Under the pieces are notes generated by a model that had not been told where the DNA came from, ran no database searches, and was given only the letters and a program-made list of their open reading frames with translations. A program made the translations under genes and the position numbers. 64,000 bases of DNA from Elysia chlorotica (taxonomy: Eukaryota > Mollusca > Gastropoda > Plakobranchidae): the NCBI GenBank assembly GCA_003991915.1, contig RQTK01000972.1, forward strand, positions 81,053 through 145,052. The letters are read 5' to 3'. Below are positions 1 through 12,086 of the stretch, piece after piece (positions within the stretch are counted from its first letter, which is position 1; every line of letters starts with the position of its first letter).

Positions 1-570
1 CGTGCTGGAAGGGAATGTTCATCAGCCCGCCCTGCTCCGAGCGTTCAGACTTCAACCCAGAACGGCCATGCACCAGAGACTGTCTGTTCGTGCGGCTGCT
101 GAGGTTGATCAGGGATCTATAGCTCCTACCGCTGATGGAGGCTGCATCTAGTATGGTCTTCGATCGGGGAGCGAAGGCGAGAGGGTTGGTCGAGAAGTAG
201 GAGTCAATCCGGTCTTGATAGCCCATGTCAACCATACTGAGACGCGGCAGGACCAGTGGTGCTAGGGACTCCGCTCTGCTTGTCTGGGGATACGTAGTAT
301 TCAGGACCTGGTTCCGAACCCGCCGTGGGCTGTCCACGCCAATCGTGTCAAGATTCTGGAAACTGTGGGAAAAGTATCTCGGAGAGCGAAAGGAGTCGAG
401 ATTGGCGGTGGAGCCTCCCATGTATGCCTTCGTCGCCATTTTGGGTAGGGTGACGGTAGGGCTCATAGGACCGATTTTTGTTTGCTGTCTGATGATGTGA
501 CGAGCGGGAAAGAACTTGTATGCCTTTTCCGAGTTGTGTCTTTGTGCACCAGTAGGGGATTTTGAGTTTC
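1..570 (-). CDS. Unnamed gene, coding exon 3 (runs off window)
   Basis: The frame has no stop from base 606 down to base 1. Using acceptor CTACAG at 571 gives a phase that fits exon 2 and about 189 codons. The protein is basic and Ser/Arg/Pro/Tyr-rich, with repeated SPR and RS motifs (for example FRSPRYFSHS, DSPRRVRNQ). Internal methionines at 463 and 439 are not taken as starts because the frame is open upstream and spliced. The opposite strand also has a 91-codon frame here, judged a shadow. Confidence 0.6.
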
Positions 571-2054
571 CTGTAGGTGGTTTTGAATAGACGATAGTAT
601 TATTTTAGTGAAATACAAAATATGCACATTTGGTAGTTAATTATTTGAAATGTTACTTTCATGTTAAATTCTCTTGCTTACAATTTTAAGTAGATGGTTG
701 AGCAACTGGTAGAGTGAATTATCTGTCAAATTGATGTTTAACGCTTTATATTCAAATTAAATTCTAGTCTTAGAATTTTTTTTAAACTCTCCAACATTAT
801 AAAACATTCAAGTATTTATAAAAATCGAAAGAAAATGAACACAAATCAAGCTCAACAACTTTGATCGTTACATGTACCTGCATCATATAACCAAAACCAC
901 GTTGTGATATTGCTCAACTTATCACTGAATTCATTAATACTACGACTATACATTAGCATTTTTAGAACAATAACTGAGGTGGCGATAGATCTATATCAAC
1001 ATTTACCGAACGCGATCTCGGGTGAACCTTCCATGGCCAAATCTGAAACCAGCCTGCCCTTGCCCGCCCTCGTGGTGGTCGAGTAGAAAGGGTTAGCGTG
1101 CGCGCCCTTGTCGTGGCTCTTGAGGTCGCACTTGGCGGAGATCTTGGAGGAGAGGTCGGTGACTTCCTGCTCCCTGCAGCGCTGGGTCATCTCTGACAGA
1201 ATCTGTTGCTGCTTGCCCAGCCGGCGCTTCTCGAAACTGTTGGACAGCCGCATGATGGCTGCCTGGATGGATCAGTTAGATAGTGTTTGGTTATTGGCGT
1301 AGGTTTCTTCCTAAGCATAATTATGTTTGCTTCAAAAAACAATGATAAGGTATTTATATACTAATCAGTAAATTTCAGGGGAAAAAACACAAAGGATTTT
1401 TCTATTATTTTCACTCAAACACTAATTATTAAAATTAATAATAGCAGAAAACGAAAAATGTTAATCATGACTGTTCAAATTTGAATGTCTTACAAGAGCA
1501 TGGTGTTAATAACTGTATATCGCCATAATTTTTGGACACTTTAGATTTTGGCAGTAGGAGCATCTTCAGAGGAAATAGATGAACTAAATGAGACAAAATG
1601 TGTATATCATAAAGATCTTACAAAATCAATTCAAAACAATAAACCGATGTTGCTAAGATTTTCAAGGTTATTGGCGAAAGATGGTTACAACATACAAATC
1701 TGAAATCTCTTGGTATATCTCTGGGAACAAAGGCAATAATAATATATGCAGTCAATTTATCTTTGAAGCTGTTGTTTTGTAAAGAACATGGATGGTGCTA
1801 CCTAATGCACAGACAGATAATAATTATTACTGGTTCTGTGTCTCAATTTTTTTTTCAAGCCAATGATAAAGACGTTACAACCACATTTATAATTATATAT
1901 TCGACGCGTGCAAACTCAAATAATTTGAGGTTTTATAATTGTAAGATGTATGCTTTAACTATTAAGATACAACAAATATGATCCATAGCAGAAATAATAA
2001 AAATCACGCACTCTCGCAGCTAAAAGTGGTGCACCTTCATCTTTTCTATTTTTA

Positions 2055-2112
<58 letters not shown>

Positions 2113-3172
2113 CTTGTTGCTGTTTTTGTTGTTGTTGTTGATTTATTTTAATACTACCGTTTGAATCCACTATCTCCCAGGCACTCTAGAACTTGATGAC
2201 TATATTGAGAGGTCTTTTGGAGAAATAGAAGGGTCAAATATCCAGCAATGTCTTCGAACCACCGCCTTACGAGTTAATCTTTTCCTCCAAGTCGCTCTTA
2301 TAAACATAAAAGTACACCTATTCTCCAATACAACAATATTTTCACGATACGACATACCATGGTTGTTTTGTTTTCGTCTAGATCTTTTTTTATCAATTCA
2401 ATGGAGCACTGTACCCTGAACCCTTCAGGAACCTAGGAGACGTTAAAACATAGGTAACGCTATCCATAACACCCGACGACCCCGCCGCCCCTTAAAAACA
2501 AAACAAAAAGAAACAAAGAAAAACACCCCCACCATGACACACACAGAATACATTCAGAGAAACTTAAGATTCAAAAACAGAGTGTCGATTTTCGGGCTAT
2601 ACTTCATACTGTTCAGACAAATAAGAAAAAAGTGACTTTTCTCTAAATAATTCCCGTGCAATTCACAGGACAGAAGCCATTAAGCTATTCACAAACTCAA
2701 TTAAACTTACTTTGAAGTTGATTTTGTCACTCTGATCCCTTTCCTTAACAAATAGAATCCATACTCATTTGATCTTATCGCATCAGTAATCTCTCTAGTG
2801 GTCTCCGTAAGTGAGAAAATCTTATGAGAATTTGTTTTCAAAAGTTTTAGAAAAGGCAAGTGCGGCACTTAGATTCCCACGGCTTTTTGTATTCCATTAG
2901 ATCAGGCATAGTAGACTATATTGGATAAACAGAAAACTCCCAGTGTCTAAATGTATTCTCGGTCTCAATTCAGTAGCTTTGGTCTGACTTCTCATTTTGA
3001 TTAAGAGTCATTCATGCAGTTTAATATCAACGACTAAAATAATTTTGTTCGCTTCATTAACAAACCTAATTTACCTTGACTGAAATGATAAAAAAAGCTG
3101 GCATTGAAAGAAATAAAACTACATGTTTGTTGTTGCTGTTGTTGCTGTTGTTGTTGTTGTTGTTGTTGTTGC

Positions 3173-3221
<49 letters not shown>

Positions 3222-3976
3222 GGAATTAACGTCGTTATTGTTGTTGTTGTTTTTGTTCTTGTTAGTAGTGATGGGGGTAGTGGTGGTGGTGGTGTTAATG
3301 ATGCTGTTGTTGTTGTTGTTGATGATGATGTTCTTGCTGTTGTTGTTCTTTCCGTAAGCAAATAACTATGTAGTATCACCTTTCTGTTAAAACCGTTTAT
3401 TTTTTCTATGGTTATAACTGTTTTTCACCTCAGATACCCCTTTTTAAGTTTTTGTTTTAGTCATGATAATAATGTTCAATTTAGTTTGAAACACTGAATA
3501 CATAATTATAGAGCATAAGTGTACTCGACAATCTTCGTGTTGTTGGGTTTTTTCCTATCGTTTCGTTGGGGAAAGACAGGGGTCTTAGGCTGAGTAATTC
3601 AGGAGTGGGTGACTTCATTTCTTAACGTTCAATTTCAGCAGAAGGCTATGTTGTGGACGGATCTTACAGTTTTACGTGATGCCACACAGGAGACAATGCG
3701 GGGATACTCCTACTTCAGCCGATATTATTATGCTTTCCATTTATAGTGACATTTGCTCAAAGCACGGCGTGGTCTCAAAGTAGATGTATTTTGATAAATC
3801 GACTTCTAAAAACAAATCAGTCCTTGTTTGTGGCGTTGATTCGATAAAGCGCACCCCAGATCAATTTGTTGAATATAATTCAAGATGACTCGGACACACA
3901 ATCTTGTCAACATTAACAAAATAATGAATACAAAAATTCTTTATAGAAACGTAATATTTTAACTGTATTAATAAAC

Positions 3977-4048
<72 letters not shown>

Positions 4049-5893
4049 AGGTTAAGAATACAATTCAAGAATGTCTAGATCTAAACCAGTACTTGAAATT
4101 ACAACTAGATCTATAATGGATCCACGCAACAGCAATATAACAGCGCTCACTACGTCAAGATGATACAACGTGAGCATTGACCATAAGCACAAAGTATAAA
4201 CATTCAACTCTCTACCAAAAACACCCAATCCTCATCCCTTCTATTGCGCTCTTACACAAGACAGAGATCTAGAAATCTCTAGACCTAGCTCATCCGAAAA
4301 CACCCGACAACTTTCCAGTCTACAGCTTACATATTCACCCTCTCTCTTCTATACCTCAGTAATTTCTAGTACCTTCTAACTTCAAGCCCACTATCTTCAA
4401 ACAGCTGATTTCGTGAACACTACTCACGCCTGCGCGTGCCTGCATAGTAGCGTACAGGTGAACAATGTCACATTGCCTAACACAATTATTATAAGGATAA
4501 TAAAGCTGTTCATCTCCGAGTCAATCCTTTAAAAATCCTATGCCGAAAAAGTGTAATTGTACCTTTTTATATTTTTCTTTTGAAACAAAGGGTCATGTTG
4601 AAGACAACGAACGATTTAAACAGTTCGAAAACGTTAAATTTTATATTTTTGTTTTGTTGTTATTTATTAGTGCACGAATTAAGAGTCGCAGTATTATGCC
4701 AGCAATTCTCCTAAAAATCTCACTACTTTGAATTTCTCCCAAAATATAATCATATCTTTTGATCCAATAAAGATAGAATTTTTTTAATGCAGATTTTAAA
4801 AGTTCAGTTTTTTGTATGTCAAATAAAAGGCCGGGAGCAATACAGGAAAATATAGAGTTCGCAGAAGCACAAACATCTTTTCGGAATTGTACGAAGAGCA
4901 TCCATCCATTGGCATTCCTAAAAAAAAAATGTGCAGTTTTGTGGACAAGCTGCGCAATATGGCCACACGTTTTCAGAAAATTTAATATTGTAATTTGATG
5001 GAAAAGAAATAGGGTAGGTATTTTTCTCATGCGCGTCAACCTTTTTGGTATGGATTGTGGAAAATATCAATCGCAACGCACTCTAAGCGTGTTGCCATGA
5101 AAGGGAGAGATTGTTTTGTCTTGAACGTGTATATTTGTGGATGACTTTTATATCGCGATTTTTTTTTTAAATCTGCTTCTAAATTGTATAATCTGTTGTG
5201 ACCAGATTTGTTTTAAGCTTACGTCTCATCGCTAGATAAAAGAAGCCTTCTACGTTTTGTAAGCTACCGCGACGTATATCTATTTTACCGCTTACAAGAA
5301 TGCGATGTGGCTCCGTTTAGTCAATAAGGTTTACCAGTCATTGAGCTATATTGACAGTCTAAAGCCCATGGAGCACTCACCTTCTCCACAGTATCGCCTA
5401 TTCAGTGCTAACGTTGGATGTTAAGCAAGGCTTTCAAAAAAAAAACAGACAGGGTCACCGATATAAACAAACATTAAGAGTTATAACCAAAGAGTGCTAT
5501 ATCCTTAGAAAATTGGGCATCTCAAGTAAACTTCACATTTTTAGACTGATGGGTTTGTAAGCTGAACAAAAAATACTCACTGAATATCTTTATGTCCGAA
5601 CTATGATACATGTACTAATAAAATACAATAAATAGATCTTGATCCCCCTTGTTATGAAAGAGTTTGTTCACTTCAGCCAATTCTGTAACTTTGCTTGTTA
5701 TTTTGGGTAAACTGGACGTTAAGCAACCAACCACACTCACCTTCTCCGGTGTGGGGAGCCTGTGCTTGCCCTCCTTGATGACCTGTGTCGTCTCACGGAG
5801 CAGGTTCAGCCGACTGTCCATCTCTTTGTCGGCCAGAAACGGCGGGGTGGTCGCATCCTCAGCGCCCAGGCTTTGAGGGTGGAACAGCCGCAT
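1..5893 (-). CDS. Unrecognised coiled-coil and Ser/Arg-rich protein, 5' part (partial gene)
   Basis: I do not recognise this gene. Three exons join in phase: 5893-5741 (51 codons, ends on a full codon before GTGAGT), 1262-1007 (ends one base into a codon before GTAAAT) and 570-1 (acceptor CTACAG, open to the window edge). The ATG at 5893-5891 is chosen because an in-frame TAA lies about 20 bases upstream with no acceptor between. The visible product is about 326 residues. Residues 1-51 are charged and end with HRLPTPEK. Residues 52-136 are rich in K, R, E and Q and look helical or coiled-coil (EKRRLGKQQQILSEMTQRC). The rest is Ser/Arg/Pro/Tyr-rich with little predicted order. There is no signal peptide or membrane segment. 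The style resembles a cytoskeletal or ciliary protein, but that is only an impression. It lies downstream of the DHHC gene on the same strand, and the two could not be joined in phase. Confidence 0.6.
571..1006 (-). other. Intron of the unnamed gene
   Basis: AT-rich, 436 bases, bounded by GTAAAT and CTACAG when read on the minus strand. No repeat or RNA gene seen. Confidence 0.5.
1007..1262 (-). CDS. Unnamed gene, coding exon 2 (helical, charged)
   Basis: 256 bases between acceptor CATCCAG, with a good branch-like CTAAC 12-16 bases upstream, and donor TTCG|GTAAAT. It encodes AAIMRLSNSFEKRRL through GSPEIAF plus one base. Both borders agree in phase with exons 1 and 3, which is the main support. 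GC content drops sharply on both sides. Confidence 0.65.
2054..2140. repeat. (TTG)n microsatellite
   Basis: About 28 TTG units with a few interruptions toward the right end, inside the first intron of the unnamed gene. The polyglutamine-type frame on the minus strand is an artefact of the repeat. Confidence 0.9.
3125..3352. repeat. (TTG)n microsatellite with degenerate right half
   Basis: A nearly pure TTG/TGC tract covers 3125-3222. A mixed TTG/GTA/GGT/GAT tract continues to about 3352. It creates long Leu, Val and Thr frames on both strands, none of them credible genes. It lies in the same intron as the TTG tract at 2.1 kb. Confidence 0.9.
3663..3722 (-). mobile_element. SINE core fragment
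   Basis: It contains the SINE middle (TTTTACGTGATGCCACACAG, then GGGGATAC) in reverse orientation, without the tRNA-like head or the tail. Confidence 0.5.
3977..4047. repeat. (CT)n microsatellite
   Basis: Almost perfect CT dinucleotide tract of about 35 units in the first intron of the unnamed gene. Confidence 0.95.
5384..5427 (+). mobile_element. SINE tail fragment
   Basis: Matches the shared SINE tail (CCACAATATAGCC, then GTGCTGACGTTGGACGTTAA) with a few changes. A second tail scrap (GGACGTTAAGCAACCAACC) sits at 5712-5730, next to the donor of exon 1 of the unnamed gene. Confidence 0.5.
5741..5893 (-). CDS. Unnamed gene, coding exon 1
   Basis: 51 codons from ATG to a phase-0 donor (GAGAAG|GTGAGT). 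The product begins MRLFHPQSLG and ends RLPTPEK. The -3 base of the ATG context is G. The exon is more GC-rich than its flanks, as the real exons in this window tend to be. Confidence 0.55.
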
Positions 5894-7142
5894 TGCGGGA
5901 AGTTTGGGGACTTTTTAAGCTCTTGTGAAGTTATCCAGGTGTTTCTTAAAGTATGTACTATTTTCTCTTTCAATTATCTCAATTGGGGTTTAAGAAAGTA
6001 GAGATGTTTTGACCATATCACACAAAATGTGTTTGAGTGGTGTAAAATACGAGGAAGTCATTTTAAACGTCAAATATCTCAGGTAAGAAACGTCTAAAAT
6101 TCGCCTTTGTTAATATGGTTGTGGATCTATTTTCCGAAGTGCTCTTATATAATTATCCTTAATTTCTTTGCGCTAGCTGAACTTTAAGTGGTGTTCTTAG
6201 AAAAATCCTAGCGCAACGAAGTATCATATCACTTTTGAAAAGTCTTCTCCAATGATTGCTGGACAATGCATAAAAACTTTTGAATAAGTGACGATTAACG
6301 AAACATCCAAGATTTATAATCTTTCGAAAAAAATCCCTTTGGAATAATAAAACATGAACTCATGGAACTATCATCACACTTAATAATTGTTGTTGTTGTT
6401 TTTTTTTAAATCGCAGAATGAAGTTCCGATATAAGGAGTTTTAAAAGGAGTGAGGGTATCTTTATACAAGTATTTTCAAATAAGCGAAGTGTCAGGCCTG
6501 TCTTATGTTCACATAGGAGGAAATCTCTGAAAGCCTTTCAAAAAACAATGGCCACGTCTAGAACAATGGCACGGCACTAAAGAATCAATCACATTTTTTT
6601 ACTGAAGCCGTCACAGCATGGTTCAGCTCATACTCTCTTGGAACACCATATACCACAATGCCACAATTAATAGAAAACTGAATGTTACCAGTGTGTTTTA
6701 AGAGCCCTGTAGAGTTTCTGTAAGCAAACTAATCTGAACCTTTTCAGGACATGCCAGCAGCTAATGGAGCAGGCTAAGTGATTAGAGCACGGACCGATAA
6801 ATCGATCAAGTCTCGCTAGTAAAACACTACCCACTAGATCTAAATCTATTCAGTCTTGTAGATCTGGATGTCTAAACCAGGAGCAGAGGCCAGGACTAGA
6901 AGCAGCCAATGTTTTGGCCCGCTCTTAAGCAGAACAAGGGCGCATTAATTTCGGTTACCCACATGTGTCAAAGAAAATTGTTTGGAATTAACTAGCTAGG
7001 GTGTCAGACTGTCTCTCTGCTTAATTCGTACGGTAATGCCAGATATCAACATTACTACCAATGATATCATATTCAATACTGTACAACAATGTTTATTTCT
7101 TTATTTTCCTATTCCTCATATTCCTCACTTTCTTATCCATTT

Positions 7143-7361
7143 TCTCCTCCTACTTTTCCTCTTCTTCCTCTTCCTCCTCCTCCTCCTTCTCCTCCTCCTC
7201 CTCCTCCTCCTCCTCCACCACCTCCTCCTCCTCCTCCTCCTCCTCCTCCTCCTCCTCCTCGTCAACACCTCTCCCCCACCCTTCCTTCTTACCGTCTCTC
7301 TCTCTTTCTCTTCGTCCTCCTCCTCCTCCTCCTCCTCCTCCTCCTCCTCCTCCTCCTCCTC
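7143..7361. repeat. (TCC)n microsatellite
   Basis: Two TCC/CTC blocks (about 7143-7260 and 7317-7361) separated by a CT-rich spacer. They give overlapping Ser, Pro and Leu homopolymer frames that are not genes. Confidence 0.95.
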
Positions 7362-7989
7362 TTTTTCCTCTTGTCTTATTTTTCTTTATCTTTTTTTTTT
7401 TAAGTTAATCACATTTTTTATCATGTTCCGACAATTTCCTAATACACTTTTCTTGTTTCCGACAAACTTTTGAAAGAGGCAATATGAACTGTTCGACGTC
7501 GTTTTCTTCTTTTTTAATACAAAAAATTTAACTATCATAATAATTTGTGTTGTTTTTTTCTGAGCAGGCTATGAGGTTTAAGAGATATTAAACATCGCGT
7601 AACTCCACCGTTCATTTTAGAGAATTACACTCTGCACTCGATAGTTGCCGTTTTCTGCCTTGATTAAGTTTTACATGCCCTAAAAAATTAAAAGCTAATT
7701 TAAAGCAGCGTAATTTTATTTATTAAGTCTAGGCTTTGTCTAAGGAGTTTTACGAGGTCTTGTCGCACTTTGCTGATATTGATCAGAATACCGCGTCGTG
7801 TGAAACGCAGTTTCCCCCCTTTGATCTCTCCAAGTGTATGAATAGCCAATGAGAAACTTCTTGAAGTCACACGAACTTGATTTTACCCCCAATCAATGAA
7901 TATAGCGCTATTATAAGAAGTTTTATGAGCTCTTGACACGTGAAAACTCATTTAATATGCAGCTGGGGACGCATTGCACCTGGGATAAT

Positions 7990-8530
7990 ATAATAATAAT
8001 ATAATATATTGCATTTATATAGCGCACTTCCATGAACTATCATGCTCAATGACTTAAAAGTTTCCATTATCACAATTACAAAAGAAACATGACCATAATT
8101 ATAATGTTGACACACTGCATTATTACATTCAAAAGTCACAAGGAATATAGAGATATTGACAACATTCACAGGCTCAATTTCAATCATCAAAAAGGTAGAA
8201 CTTTAGCATGCGTTTAAAAATGTCTATGGAAGGTGCCTCCCTTATGTTTTTGGGAAGGTTGTTCTATACTTTGAGACCGAGATAGTAGAAAGATTGTATA
8301 ATTTTTATTTGGTACAACAAGGATGGTTTTATCAGCTAAAGATCTAAGCTGCCCAGCAGGTACATACATCCCTAGACAGGCAGAGAGATAATATAGGTGC
8401 CATTTGATTAACGCATTTATAACAAATTGTGCACAACTTGTACAGTATCCTTTTTTTTAAACAGGTAGCCAAGGTAGATGGTGAAGAATATGGCTAATGT
8501 GCTCACGTTTTTTTTTCATTCTCATAACAA
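7990..8530 (-). mobile_element. Old interspersed repeat with the TTTATATAGCGC core
   Basis: It contains TTGCATTTATATAGCGC, then GGTGCCTCCCTTATG with GGGAAGGTTGTTCTA, and near the end GTAGCCAAGGTAGATGG with AATGTGCTCACG. I recall this order of blocks from a widespread dispersed repeat in marine invertebrate and fish genomes. The copy is diverged and has no long open frame. Family name and element ends are uncertain, and so is the strand. Confidence 0.45.
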
Positions 8531-9547
8531 TAAGCTGACATACATGTAAAAATATAACTTTGTGTGTGTGCACATAGCGCCGAACGAAGAAAATGGCGAC
8601 ATTTCATAATCGCAACTTGACAGCAACACTTTTAAGACCTTGGGTTATTTTCAAAAATTGTGCCAAGCATAGTATTTGTTATTTATTATTAGTTGTACTG
8701 GTGTAACAGATTCTAGGGTCTTAATAGCTCATCCACTTTTCGATGTGTGCGTTAGGTAATAAATAAACATAAATAAGATTATCGATGTGAAACATGTCGT
8801 TTCGAAAATACCTAGACATTGACGTTTAGCATTTTGGGGGAGTTACCGCTATTTGAATTTAATACACACTCAAAAGCGTGTCTCATGAGCGATAAACGTA
8901 ATAGTGACGATCCAATACCTATTAAGTTTTAAGCCTCTTTTTTTCACAGATGCTATCATGTCTTTCATAGTAAATCGTTAGTTTTGGATTCGGATTCCTG
9001 AAATACGGACAAAGCAAGGGATATAATGTTAAAGCATTATTTGTAAAAATTGCTGGGTTGGATGTCCTGACAAGTAATGTCCTTGGTGTGATTCTGCAGT
9101 GCCTTACTACCTTGGTCCTAATGTTTCCTTCTAAAGTAAGTTGATACATGGGTGCCTAAGTACCACTGTCAACACAGAGACCGTGCGTGTGCTCTGCCAT
9201 ATTCGCCAAGAGCCTTGAGCCACAATCAACGCAAACCCATTTACTTTTTTATCTGGGTGGACAGAAAGTTATAATCTACATGTACATGAAGATAATTCCA
9301 GTATTTGCAATGCTCGGTCCCTTTTGACGAATGCTTCAACTAGGTGCAAGCCTTGGACAAGGAATGGTTACTGCAATTTGTTAATAGAGATTACGCGCAG
9401 CTGAGCTAACGTAGTGACTAAGTTTAAAATGTGTTCGTATATTAAGTTATTACTACATTATTGATTTCTTCCATTTACTTTGTTCTTAAAACATGAAATT
9501 TATCTGTGCTAAAAAAATGTTAGGACGAATGTTGAAATAGGGGACTA

Positions 9548-9625
9548 TGGTGTCGCTGTGGTAAAAGCGTCGACCTCCTATTCCGGAGGTCCGCGGTTCG
9601 AATCCCGCTCAAGTTACCGCTACAA
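9548..9625 (+). mobile_element. tRNA-like SINE head (second family)
   Basis: It has an A-box-like stretch (GCTGTGGTAAAAGCG) and a clear B box (GGTTCGAATCC). The 5' and 3' ends do not pair as an acceptor stem, so it is a tRNA-derived element rather than a working tRNA gene. The sequence after it differs from the main SINE family of this window. Confidence 0.5.
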
Positions 9626-10429
9626 AAGTTGGTGTTTGATTGGTTTTCGTTATGGCACTTCTTTATGTTGTATAGCATGGTCCTGGCACCATTGCGCCTC
9701 AACCATTCAAAGAGCCTTGGAGTTTGTGAAGGCTAAGAAGGCAAGGTTTTAATCCCTTCCGCTGTTTCCAGATTATTGATCTTGTTGAGATTGTCTGCGC
9801 TTGAACGAACACGCCATTAATAGGACCGCGTCTGAAACAAGCCTAGATTATGGAACAAAAAAGATCAGCATGCGAATAGCTCTTCGCTGTCTTACAAATG
9901 TACTCCCCCACCCCATCCCATCCCCCAAACCCCATATAGCAACTCTCCTTTATTTACTCTCTTTTTTAATTATCTAACCTTGAAGGTCAGTGATTACGAG
10001 TTACTTGTAAAAAGTAACAAAACAAAAATTAATAATAAGTCATAGGCTAATCAATGTTTAACTACATGCTTGATCACAATACGTATTTCAATTTTATTAT
10101 TTGTCTTTTATATCTTTTGCCTGGGTGTCATTTTCTCGATTGTCGAAATATCATTTAGCTAGCACATCAAATGACGGTATTTTTAAACATACAAAATGAC
10201 TTTAAGTGTAATAAGCGTATGTTCTGGACATTCATCTTAATTTCAAATCTGACCTATTCACTGCTCAGTTTTCGTTTTTCATATCGGGGTTAAAATGTCA
10301 GTCTTTGTCACGAAGGATGGTGGGAAGTTTCATTGTTGTGGGAGACGGTGATACCTGATTAATGGTGCTTAATAAAAGTTAACTGCTGTTCTTTGTTTAA
10401 ATTGAGTTCTCTTCTGATCTCTATATCCC

Positions 10430-10605
10430 AGAGGTGCAAGTGGTAGAGCGTTGGTCTTCCAAACGGGAGTCCGCGTTTCAAAACTTCTCTATTGAGCATA
10501 ATTTGTTTGTCGGGTTTCGCCCCCCTACTGTCAATTATAGTCTGTGTCCGTATAATACGACCGGATGGAGCATAATTCTTCCCACACAGTCTAAGGAGAC
10601 GTAAA
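10430..10605 (+). mobile_element. tRNA-headed SINE, diverged
   Basis: The head reads AAGTGGTAGAGCGTTGGTCT then AAACGGGAGTCCGCG. It is followed by a worn core (AGTCTGTGTCCGTATAATAC) and ends near GACGTAAAAC. The tail is missing. Confidence 0.6.
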
Positions 10606-11618
10606 ACTAGAGGAGATGTTTTCTCCTACAAAGACCGTATCGCCCAAGTATTTCCACTTATTCTTAATTTTTGTTTCTTTTTTTTTAATAATGTTTTTGT
10701 GTATATCATACACGTGATTTGATTTTTTCGCAATATGAATGGAGGTACATGTATTGTCTAATTTTCTATTATTCAAACCAATGCATAACTACAGCATTTA
10801 AAAAGATCAGCGGAAACTCTGTAGTCAAATCCGGGTTAAAATGTATATACGTTTGAATATTACCTTCTATTATTTGATGATGAATATTTTATAAGCTACT
10901 AAATAATTACCATTCACTAAAAGTTAAATATTTCAAACACACATGTCTAGGCATATATCACGGTTAGAGAAATAATAAAATGTTCCGGTCTAGACAAAGT
11001 TTATAACAGTTTCAATAAGTTTTTAAGATAAAAACAAATTGTGGATTTTTATCATTAAGAAACATACATATTTTTAAACCCTATGTCTTTAATTGGTGAT
11101 TTTTATTTTATTTTTGATTCAATCGTGTTTTCATTTTAATGGTTAAAAAATCGGATGCTCATTGTCACAACATTAATGGCATTATTTCCAACAACATAAG
11201 AGAGTTTTTTTTTAAAGATGTCAATACTTCATAATACCTATATATTGTCCTGGTAAAGTAAGATCACAATTATCAATGCTAAACACACGTGTAGCAAATC
11301 AGTACATGTTGATAGGATTTTATCTTTTGAGAGTGTGGCGATCGTTCCAGACTACAAAATTCTATCGTTGGCCTGACCATCTTTAGCAAGAAAGTGTATG
11401 TCATCCCCCAAGAGTGTCACATATCTAGAATATAGTGGTCAGTCATCACTACAAGCTCTACCGTTGGTCACAAAAAGCGATAATAAGGGTCATATTTTTA
11501 TAAAACCATTGACTGTTAATGCTATCACCATCTTGGATAGGGAAGTGTACAACCGTCCTCCATTGGTATCGGTTCTATAGCACAAAATATGAACTCCTAA
11601 ATTTTATAATCTGTGGTT

Positions 11619-12086
11619 CTATATAGTGTAGTGATGGCCCCTTATTGCAAAGTCCTACTCTTGCCGTTGTCACTTCGCATCTATAGAATGTAGTCATGCC
11701 CCCTTGTTACACAATTCTACGATTGCTGTTTTCACCTTGCATGTACAGAATGTAGTGATGGCCCCTTGTTACAAAATCCTACTATTGTTGTTCTCCTCTC
11801 ACACAGGGAGATGCACGCTGTCGGCTTTGGGCGGCTCATCTTTAGAATGCAGTGATTTCAAAGCGCTATTGTTGCTGCTCTCACCTTTTCTATAGAATGT
11901 ATTTATGGAATGTAGTGATTGTCCCTTGTTGCAAAATTGTATTCTTACTGTTCTCCTCTTGCACAGGGAAGTACAAGGCGTCTCGTCTATAAAATATAGT
12001 GATTACAAAGTTCAACTGTTGCTGTTCTCCATCTTTATAAAGTGTGGTGATTATAAAGTTCTACCTTTGACAATCTCCCCTCTCAC
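11619..12086 (-). repeat. Donor-anchored degenerate tandem array in the DHHC intron
   Basis: Seven diverged units of about 45-65 bases begin near 11619, 11681, 11743, 11842, 11889, 11988 and 12034. On the plus strand each has the pattern TATAGAATGTAGTGAT, then CTTGTTACAAAATTCTAC, then GCTGTTCTC. Read on the gene's sense strand, the first unit begins at the exon B splice donor, and most later units begin with a GTGAGA-like start. Two units (11791-11824 and 11951-11984) also carry copies of the exon's last bases, seen as CACAGGGAAGTGCACGCCGTC at the true exon end. Weaker copies may extend down to about 11345. Confidence 0.75.

Larger units (their letters stand above)
1263..5740 (-). other. Long intron of the unnamed gene
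   Basis: 4.5 kb between the donor at 5740 and the acceptor at 1263. It is AT-rich with two TTG tracts, one CT tract and SINE fragments (3663-3722, 5384-5427, 5706-5731). Nothing else coding was recognised. A minus-strand 132-codon frame at 4641-5039 shows no family features. Confidence 0.5.
5894..12086. other. Non-coding stretch between the unnamed gene and DHHC exon B
   Basis: About 6.2 kb, AT-rich. It should hold the remaining 3' exon or exons of the DHHC gene and any promoter of the unnamed gene, but I could not recognise either. Visible contents are a (TCC)n tract, an old interspersed repeat near 8.0-8.5 kb, two tRNA-headed SINEs (9548 and 10430) and the donor-anchored array at 11.6-12.1 kb. 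Confidence 0.5.

Noticed and set aside
3076..3379. Long Leu, Val and Thr homopolymer frames on both strands
   Set aside because: Pure translation of the TTG microsatellite. No start context, splice sites or family features.
7036..7473. Overlapping Ser, Pro and Leu frames up to 145 codons
   Set aside because: They are the three readings of the TCC repeat.
9548..9625. Candidate functional tRNA gene
   Set aside because: A and B boxes are present, but the ends do not pair into an acceptor stem and the cloverleaf fails. Judged SINE-derived.
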